NCBI GenBank assembly: GCA_023548195.1
Contig: JAJHZJ010000416.1
Coordinates: forward strand, 496,001 to 560,000
Direction: 5' to 3'
Length of the DNA stretch: 64,000 bases
DNA from: Bettongia penicillata ogilbyi
Taxonomy: Eukaryota > Chordata > Mammalia > Diprotodontia > Potoroidae
The position numbers were made by a program, and so were the translations under genes. Below the pieces are notes generated by a model. It was not told the origin of the DNA. It made no database searches and worked only from the letters and a program-made list of their open reading frames with translations. Numbering within the stretch: position 1 is the first letter of the stretch; the number at the start of each line of letters is the position of its first letter. This document shows positions 58,154 through 64,000 of this stretch, piece by piece.

Positions 58154-58215
58154 ACCAGGAAATGAACTGTCACAGGAAGTGTCTTTCCATTGAGGGCGAG
58201 CAGGCGGGCGGGGCT
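58154..58215. promoter_or_regulatory. ETS-like pair and GC box in the AAK1 promoter
   Basis: Two GGAA cores (ccaggaaatg near 58155 and acaggaagtg at 58172-58181, the latter a good ETS/GABP site) lie beside a GC box (gggcggggct, 58206-58215). No TATA box was seen nearby in the minus orientation. Confidence 0.45.
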
Positions 58216-58465
58216 GGGGTTAGGGGTGGAGCGTCGCATCTCCAAATTCACATCATTTCCCGACCTGGAGCACAGAAGGAGGGAGGGAGGGAGAAGGAGT
58301 TGCAGTAACTGGGGAGTAGCCAGCCAAGTGGTTGGAAGACTGCATGCAGGAGGAGAAACTGGCGGCTGGGGAGAGGTCGAAGTTTTAATTTTCTTTCTTT
58401 TAATTCTCTCTTTAAAAAAAAAGACCAAAAAAAACCCACCCCAAACCCCTGCACCTTTCACTCCC

Positions 58466-58484
58466 TCGCAGGGCATCCTGGGAA
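58466..58484 (-). promoter_or_regulatory. ZNF143/SBS-like motif 1
   Basis: The minus strand reads TTCCCAGGATGCCCTGCGA, close to the ZNF143 (Staf) SBS consensus TTCCCAGAATGCNNTGCG. It lies in the CpG island upstream of AAK1. Binding is inferred from the motif only. Confidence 0.6.
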
Positions 58485-58538
58485 AGGAGTTCCGCGCAGT
58501 TAAAGGAGGGAAGAGGGGGAGGCGGCCCGCACCGAGGG

Positions 58539-58557
58539 ACTACAACTCCCAGAGAGC
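58539..58557 (+). promoter_or_regulatory. ZNF143/SBS-like motif 2
   Basis: The plus strand reads actacaactcccagagagc. The ACTACAACTCCCAG half is identical to the extended ZNF143/THAP11 promoter motif, and the 3' end departs from the usual ATGC. It is about 55 bp from motif 1 and in the opposite orientation. Confidence 0.6.
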
Positions 58558-58752
58558 TGGAGAAGGGAGGATAGGAAAAGGGCAGGGAGGGGTTGGGGAA
58601 TGAAAAGCCCGGAGAAGACGGGACTGCTCTGCAAAACTGGAAGGGACAGTTAAGAGACGTTCGGCGGCCACAGATATGTAAATAAACACTCAGCTGGCTG
58701 AGTAATTCCACCCAAGGAAGCCGTGTTAATTGCGGGCTGACCTGCTGGCAAA

Positions 58753-58775
58753 GATGCGCTGGGAGTTCTAGTTTG
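58753..58775 (-). promoter_or_regulatory. ZNF143/SBS-like motif 3
   Basis: The minus strand reads ACTAGAACTCCCAGCGCAT, one mismatch from the ACTACAACTCCCAG core. A weaker relative (AGTATCCTCCCAGCA, minus) lies just upstream at about 58791-58806. It sits at the outer edge of the CpG island. Confidence 0.5.
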
Positions 58776-58837
58776 CAGGCCCAGTGTAGGTGCTGGGAGG
58801 ATACTCCCTCCGAAGGAAGCCCTTTGGGGCCTATAAT

Positions 58838-58985
58838 ACTAGGATCGTATAAATCTATAGGGATAGAAGAGCCCCTGGAGTGCCCGTAGCCCAGCCCTCT
58901 TGCGTTACAAATAAGGAGATGAGACATGACCAAGGTCAGGAAATTAGTAAGATTCAAGATCGTACGTGGAGCCCAAGTTCACACA
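58838..58985 (-). mobile_element. MIR (antisense)
   Basis: It contains ttgcgttacaaataaggaga, catgaccaaggtcaggaaat. It marks the outer limit of the CpG island. Confidence 0.6.
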
Positions 58986-59009
58986 GTCACCCCCGAAAGG
59001 AAGGCTTTT

Positions 59010-59170
59010 CTTTCCAGCCCAATACATATTTACAGGGGCACCTTGTATATCCCTAGTTTTTTTCTTGACAATGCTAGGGATGCCAGAGAAGAGGACACAG
59101 CTTCTGCCCCAAGGAGTAATTTACAATCCACTGGGGAGTTAATTGGCAGAAATAAAACAGTTAAAAGGAA
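59010..59170 (-). mobile_element. L2 fragment (antisense)
   Basis: It contains acaatgctagggatgccaga, cagcttctgccccaaggagt, aatttacaatccactgggg. Confidence 0.65.
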
Positions 59171-59194
59171 GTGGAAAGGGAGAAGCAGTTCGGT

Positions 59195-59372
59195 GGGGTA
59201 AGAAAGAAAATTAATTTGGAGTCACACACTGCCTCAGCTACTTACAACCTATGTGACCTTGTGCAGAGGTATTTCATCTAGGAGCCTCAATTTGCTCATC
59301 TGTGAAATGGTCATGTTAGACCAAATGTTCAATCCCCAAGGTCCCCTAAAGCTTTTAAATCCTGTGATCCAT
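59195..59372 (+). mobile_element. MIR (sense)
   Basis: It contains tatgtgaccttgtgcagagg, tttgctcatctgtgaaatgg, ccaaggtcccctaaagct. Confidence 0.7.
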
Positions 59373-59714
59373 AGAACTAAGACAGCTGTACTATACCCTG
59401 CTTAAAAGGCTGACTGAGAGTGGTGGTTCAGGGAGAAGGAATTATTCTATTATCATACGCCCATCCACTATACCACACTGTCAGAGCTAGCCTTGGTGCC
59501 AAGCAAACCCCCTAGTTCAAATCCCACCTCCAGAGAATACTGTTTGTGTAATTCCTGGCAAGTCATTGCCCAAAGCAGGCAGAGGCAACTCCTACAGGGA
59601 TTGTTAAAGGGAATTTCCTAACCTGAGAATTACCTAAACCAATGAAGGTACAGATCCATTTCCTATCCCTTATTCCATACCTTGCCATCCATCTTGGTTT
59701 TAGGGCTGAGTAAC

Positions 59715-59912
59715 TACATGTGATGAGGCACCTTGATTGGAATACTGAGGCATACTTCCCAGCTGTGTGACCCTGGACAAGTTTGCCTCAGTTTCCTCAC
59801 CTGTCAATTAAGCTAAAGAAGGAAATCATAAACTACTCCAGTATCTTTGGTAAGAAAGTCCCAGATAGGGTCTTAAAGAATCAGATCGATTTAAAATCAC
59901 TGAACATCTACA
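59715..59912 (+). mobile_element. RTE-tailed CORE-SINE (sense)
   Basis: It contains cagctgtgtgaccctggaca, gtttgcctcagtttcctcac, actactccagtatctttggt, and a diverged RTE tail. Confidence 0.75.
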
Positions 59913-60364
59913 TGTAATACATTTAAATAGCAAAGTGCTAATTATTATGCACTCAGCTCATGGAGATAATCCTGTTCTGTTTCCTTTCTTCACCTCTTGC
60001 CTTTCAAACTACTGATTGCTCATTGATGACATTTTTTTTCCCCACTCCAGAGCTGCCTATGAAGAGTATTTTAACCTAATTTGTTCTGTATAAAAATGGC
60101 TTGGAAACATTCTATGAATGAATGGCCATGGTGAGGGGGATGTTAGGGTTTCAGAAGAGAAGTAGTCTCTGATAGATCTAAATCTTTGTCCTCCATCAAA
60201 ACTAACCAATAGTTCAGTTTTATCTGATTAGTGGAGCTATTGGCACCTACTGAGACAGTCACCCAGAGCCAAGATGTTTTCATTGAAATAGGAAGTGGCT
60301 GAGATAATTTTTGTGGAATTGGCTAACTGGAATTGGAGCTTGGTACTGGGCCTTGTTCTTTCTA

Positions 60365-60558
60365 AGTGCATTTTAGAACTGGAAGAGACCTTAGGCTCAT
60401 GTGGTCTAACACTTTTTTTGCAGATGAGAAAACTGAGGCACAGAGAGGAAAAATGGTTTGTCTATACACACACAGGTATTAAATGACAGAAACATAATTC
60501 AAACCCAGGCCTTCTAACTTCATATCTATTGCTCTTCCCACTGCACCAATCTGCCTTC
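60365..60558 (-). mobile_element. MIR / CORE-SINE (antisense)
   Basis: It contains ttagaactggaagagacctt, tgcagatgagaaaactgagg, cttcccactgcaccaatctg. Confidence 0.75.
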
Positions 60559-60564
60559 AAGCTT

Positions 60565-60842
60565 TAGGAAGCTAGGTGGTAGAGTGTCAGCTGGAATCAG
60601 GAAGACCTGAGTTGAAATTTGACCTCAGACCCTTACTAGCCATGTGACCCTAGGCATGTCATTTAACCTCTGTCTACTTCAGTTTCCTTAAAGGTAAAAT
60701 GGAGATATTAGCACCTACCTCCCAGCATTGTTGGGATCAAATGAGAATTTTATAAAGCTCTTAGCATAGTGCCTGGCACATGATAAATATTTAATAAATC
60801 CTTGTTTCTTTCTTTCCTTCCTTCCTTCCTTCCCTTCATCCC
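60565..60842 (+). mobile_element. CORE-SINE, L2-tail type, with (TTCC)n end
   Basis: It contains ggaagctaggtggtagagtg, gaatcaggaagacctgagtt, cagcattgttgggatcaaat, gcatagtgcctggcacatga, then TTTC/TTCC units at 60808-60833. Confidence 0.9.
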
Positions 60843-61009
60843 TTCTAGTTAAGGGACTGACTGAAACAATAATTTATAGAAGAATAATGCAGTATACACT
60901 TTTAGGTCCTGGAAGTTGGCAGCATTACCCCCTTTAAAAAACAGAAAATAATTTAGGGAGAATGCAGTGTAAAAGGGCATTTTGAACACATGCTGAGTAT
61001 AGCAAAACT

Positions 61010-61208
61010 GTCATTCAGCGAAAGCTCAGCTCCTGAATTGGACTTGATTTACCTGACTCTTGACCTCTCTTCCTGTCCCAACATTTTCATCATCATGCCA
61101 GTTTTTGGTTTCTGTGTAAAATGACCTGCATCCTTGCTCCATCCTCTAGCTGAATGACTTGACTTAATGAATCCCTGTTCCTGCCCCTTTGTATCCCCAG
61201 TACCTAGG
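61010..61208. repeat. Duplicated block of about 180 bp, copy 1
   Basis: It shares cgaaagctcagctc, gacctctcttcctgtcccaa, cattttcatcatcatgccag, tttttggtt, tgacttgacttaatgaatcc and ctgttcctgcccc with 63303-63480, same orientation. Family unknown. Confidence 0.7.
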
Positions 61209-61217
61209 ACAGAGTAG

Positions 61218-62100
61218 ACAATAAATTTATATAACACTTTAAGGTTTACAAAACTATTTACAAACATGTAACAGTAAGCACCCCAAAATACACAGGGAGC
61301 CTGCTATCACAGGTTCTCATACCTGCATTCATAAAAGGAAAGCAACTTTCATGGGGTTAACAATCACTTTAATCAAGCGCATGTGTCATTCCTTTAACCA
61401 AGTACATATATCATTCAGTTAGTTCAGGGAGTCAGCACCCTAAAATTCAAAGAAAATACAAAGAAATCAAGAGTCAACAGACATGGCTTCTTCTGCCCTA
61501 ATTCAACTGACAATTCCAACTATCTGACCATAATTCCCAGAGATGCAAGCAAGCATGACATCTGGATTCTCAAAGCTGGGGGGGGGGTGGGGGAGAGCCT
61601 CCTTAGCAGCTTCCCAGAGTCCTCATCTGGCCCTCAAACCTTGTAAAAACTAAGCCCCAAAGTAAAATCTCACCCTCAGAGTATTTATACCTTTTTTAGA
61701 GCCAGAGGGCATCCAACCCTTGAGAACCAGTGCCCCATAGCTGTGGGTGTTCCTACAAATCTTCCCTAATCAAACTCCCCTTAATGGACAGGCCCATTAA
61801 TGGGTGAGGAAGATCTTTAATCACATTAACAATACAAATACATATACTATTTCTAGTTACTAGTTTACTCCTAGTAAATACTCTTGATTAATAAAGGCAA
61901 GATTCGGTCAGGCATTTGATTATACCAAAACAAAAACAGCAAAAGATGCCAATTTTACTTGCCATTACAAAACATGTCCTTTTGATCATTAAATACCTCT
62001 GAGGGATAAATGCTCTTATTATCTGCATTTTACAAATGAGGAAACTGAGACTCAGACGGTAAATAACTATTGTCACACAGCAAACAAAAAACATAGTCAT
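61218..62100 (-). mobile_element. CORE-SINE (antisense) split by later insertions
   Basis: 61218-61266 (cactttaaggtttacaaaac) and 61975-62100 (ttattatctgcattttacaa, atgaggaaactgagactcag) read as one antisense SINE. Between them are the LTR and about 140 bp of unassigned sequence (61837-61974). acaaacatgt is repeated at both outer edges (near 61260 and 61965). Confidence 0.5.
61267..61836 (-). mobile_element. Solo LTR, same family as 21158, inverted
   Basis: On the minus strand it begins TGTATTG, continues gattaaagatcttcctcacc and ttaatgggcctgtccattaa, and ends CTGTTACA. It aligns over its length with 21158-21730. TATAAATA (61682-61689, minus) and the ATTAAA region are conserved. Its middle holds a G-run (61579-61592) and a short duplicated block. 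No exact target duplication was found. It reads in the same direction as AAK1, about 3 kb upstream of the CpG island. Confidence 0.8.
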
Positions 62101-62280
62101 TAACATGATAGTTTTTAGTTTATATAAAGAAAAGAATATATGTTCAGAAAAAGAATGGGAATAATTACAAACAAGTCAAAAGGTTTTTTGAAAAGTCCCA
62201 CATCACTGAAGCTTCAGGTGAACATTCCTCTTAAACTTTGATATCACTTATATTCTGTACTACTCTATTGGGAGGAAGTC

Positions 62281-62910
62281 TGACTTAGACTGGGCATGGT
62301 AGGTTTGTAATCAGAAGACCTAGACAGCTTCTAGCCATCTTACTTACTAGCTGTGAGCTTTCTTACTCTATAAAATAAACTGTTGGAAAAATCTGGAAAG
62401 ACTTGCATGGGATGATGCAAAGTAAAATGTACCATGTACAAAGTTACAGCGGTGTTGTGAGATGATCAGCGGTGAATGAATTAGCTATTCTCAGTAGTAC
62501 AATGATCCAAGACAACTCTGAAGAACTTACGATAAAAAATGCTATCCATCACCAGAGAAAAAATTGATCGTCTCTGAATACAGATTGAAGCATACTTTTT
62601 TTAAACTTTATTTTTCTTAAGTTTTTTGTTTTTTGTGTGTGTGGCTATGTTTTCTTTCACCACATAGACCACCATGGATATGTTTTGCACGACTACACAT
62701 GTATAACCTATATCAAATTGCTTGTCTTCTCAATGAGGAGGGGTGTGGAAGGAGGAAGGGAGAGAATTTGGAAATCAAAGATTTTTTTTTTAATGTCAAA
62801 AATTGCTTTTACATGTAACTGGGGAAAAATACAATACTAAATTTAAAAAAAATAAACTGTTGGACTATGTGACTTCTAAGATCCATTATCACTATGACCT
62901 GTGTGCCTCT
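62281..62910 (+). mobile_element. MIR (sense) split by an L1
   Basis: 62281-62373 (tcagaagacctagacagctt, cttactagctgtgagctttc) continues at 62865-62910 (ctatgtgacttctaagatcc). Confidence 0.7.
62388..62850 (+). mobile_element. 5'-truncated L1 with target duplication
   Basis: It contains tctggaaagacttgcatggg, aatgatccaagacaactctg, aaaatgctatccatcaccag, gttttgcacgactacacatg and a gggaaaaatacaatactaaa end with an A-tail. aataaactgttgga is duplicated at 62374-62387 and 62851-62864, a 14-bp target-site duplication. Confidence 0.9.
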
Positions 62911-63179
62911 TAGACGGTTATTTCTTTTAATTTTTTAAAATTAGTAACTGTCAACAAAAACAGTCCTGTAAGTGAGGCACAAAATCTTAGCTATAATGAA
63001 TCAGAACCAAAATGAATTAATAAGCAACAAATAAAACGATTTTGTCGTTTTCTGTTCTAACTTTGCTCCAACACCTGTTTTCCTTACTAATATACATGCA
63101 TGTATACATTCATGCATATGTATATATCTAATCAATCCTTGCGTGTTACCAGATATTTTTAGAATAAAAGGTAATATAT

Positions 63180-63270
63180 AAGAAAGAAGGAAGATAAAAA
63201 GGATAACAGTGGAAATATATGTGTACACATATATGTGCATATATTCATACACACACACACATATACAAAT
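63180..63270. repeat. TA/CA simple repeats
   Basis: Imperfect TA/TG blocks (63216-63245) and a short (AC)n (63250-63260). Confidence 0.8.
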
Positions 63271-63302
63271 AATATATTGTGATGTTTAAAAAGTTCAAGA
63301 GA

Positions 63303-63480
63303 CATAAATGAAAGCTCAGCTCTCAGATTAGACTTGATTGACCTGACTGCTGCTGACCTCTCTTCCTGTCTCAACATTTTCATCATCATCTCAGTTTTTG
63401 GTTCCTTGTTCCATTCTCTATCTGGATGACTTGACTTATTGAATCCCTGTTCCTGCCCCTTGCCATACCCACTACCATCA
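63303..63480. repeat. Duplicated block of about 180 bp, copy 2
   Basis: Partner of 61010-61208: gaaagctcagctctcag, gacctctcttcctgtctcaa, cattttcatcatcatctcag, tgacttgacttattgaatcc. Confidence 0.7.
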
Positions 63481-63484
63481 ACTT

Positions 63485-63570
63485 TCTTTACCCAGGTAGG
63501 GAAGCCCATTGTACTCTACACCAGTTTGGGTGGGGATAAATTCTTTAATTAGATTAACAAAGCCTGAGCA
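63485..63570 (-). mobile_element. Possible LTR 5'-end fragment
   Basis: The minus strand reads ctttgttaatctaattaaag then ccccaccca, resembling the first 45 bp of the LTR at 21158. It adjoins the duplicated block. Weak. Confidence 0.35.
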
Positions 63571-63824
63571 ATCTAGAAGGAAATGACATAATCAAAGTTA
63601 CATTTTCCTCCAGCCCCTTCATTAATTGTTAACCAGTCAGAGTTGATTGCCACCCTCAGGAACACCCACTCTTTGAAGTGAACTCAAATTAGTCTTTTGC
63701 ATTCAAAAGTATCACTGACCCACTTAATTGGCAATGTGCTAACATGATTAATAAAATTATTACTTACCCGGAAATTTTCTCTCAAAATTTTTTAAGCATC
63801 ACAGTATGTATGTGCATGTATGGT

Positions 63825-64000
63825 GGTTGTTGTCCTTCATCTTCAAAGGATATCAAAATGACATCACCATGATAAAATGAAATTTCAGTGTGTCCTACTG
63901 TGACTGATCAGACCAATATGAGCTTGGAATGCTCTACCACATGTTGGGCACAGATATTCTGGGTGAATATTTGGGGGGATATCCCAAATTTGCGCATCCT
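63825..64000 (-). mobile_element. SINE-like repeat related to the 'ACCCAGATGG' family, cut by window edge
   Basis: The plus strand begins tggttgttgtccttcatctt, then atcaaaatgacatcaccatg, ctgtgactgatcagaccaat and atgagcttggaatgctctac. The end resembles the other copies, but the body differs, so it may be a separate family. Confidence 0.55.

Larger units (their letters stand above)
57700..58650 (-). promoter_or_regulatory. CpG island / AAK1 promoter region
   Basis: This stretch is GC-rich with many CpGs (for example around 57770-57850, 57885-57990, 58080-58140, 58195-58240 and 58465-58545), in sharp contrast to the AT-rich flanks. CpGs continue into the coding exon (57070-57300). It lies directly upstream of the AAK1 start exon, as expected for a TATA-less housekeeping promoter. 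The transcription start is not resolvable. Plus-strand open frames here (57717-58055, 58190-58603) resemble no protein I know and are read as GC-rich shadows. Confidence 0.8.
58651..64000. other. 5' flank of AAK1
   Basis: No gene was recognised beyond the CpG island. The stretch is made of MIR, L2 and SINE copies, one solo LTR, a duplicated block and one L1 tail, with short unassigned gaps at 59380-59710, 59913-60364, 62911-63179 and 63571-63824. In human the next gene in this direction is ANXA4. None of it is seen here. Confidence 0.6.

Noticed and set aside
57717..58603. Plus-strand open frames in the CpG island (112, 107 and 137 aa) and the minus frame 58412-58957
   Set aside because: Stop-poor GC-rich sequence. 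Composition is Pro/Gly/Arg-rich with no known domain, and they overlap in several frames at once.

Overview
The window looks like part of a marsupial (metatherian) nuclear chromosome. There are no bacterial-style gene arrays. It holds one recognisable protein-coding exon, one CpG island, and tens of kilobases of AT-rich DNA made largely of transposon fossils. The marsupial call rests on the repeat mix: CORE-SINEs with an RTE-type 3' tail, a BovB-like RTE LINE, SINEs with an L2-type tail, L1 3' ends, many L2 and L3/CR1 fragments and abundant MIR copies. No Alu, B1 or other 7SL-derived SINE family was seen. The species cannot be fixed from this window.

The only gene I can support is AAK1 (AP2-associated kinase 1) on the minus strand. 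Its first coding exon is 57100-57262 (ATG at 57262-57260). It encodes the Gly/Ser-rich N-terminus and the start of the kinase domain, and ends at a GTAAGG donor that splits the codon for Gly55. A plausible acceptor at 57520-57521 bounds the exon 5', giving a leader at 57263-57519 with a 25-codon upstream ORF. Upstream in the gene direction lies a CpG island at about 57.7-58.65 kb, with GC-box, ETS-like and three ZNF143/SBS-like motifs. Positions 1-57099 are then the first coding intron, and I recognised no further AAK1 exon there. Positions from about 58.65 kb to 64 kb are 5' flank.

Intron, 1-57099: L1 3' ends at 1, 12.2 and 37.7 kb and an L1 ORF2 piece at 3.5 kb. Long L2 copies lie at 7.1, 26.3, 32.4 and 35.5-37.6 kb, and L3/CR1 copies at 10.1, 16.2, 25.9, 45.5 and 47.5 kb. 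A BovB-like RTE (35705-36331) sits inside an L2. A solo LTR (21158-21730) has TG...CA ends and a perfect 5-bp target duplication. A 7SL (SRP) RNA pseudogene lies at 31303-31550. Also present are two hAT-like fragments, a tandem repeat of about 66 bp (39588-39775), a dispersed 130-bp duplication (31.84/33.43 kb), several microsatellites and dozens of MIR and CORE-SINE copies, many nested in older LINEs.

5' flank, 58.65-64 kb: MIR, L2 and SINE copies, a second solo LTR of the same family (61267-61836) in the AAK1 sense direction, a duplicated block of about 180 bp (61.0/63.3 kb), and a 5'-truncated L1 that split a MIR with a 14-bp target duplication (62374-62864).

I found no new enzymatic or defence system. 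The most testable points are the ZNF143-like promoter motifs, the AAK1 uORF, the sense LTR about 3 kb upstream of AAK1, the 7SL pseudogene, and a 2.9-kb stretch at 49.2-52.1 kb that I could not assign. All repeat boundaries were judged by eye and are approximate (about 10-30 bp).
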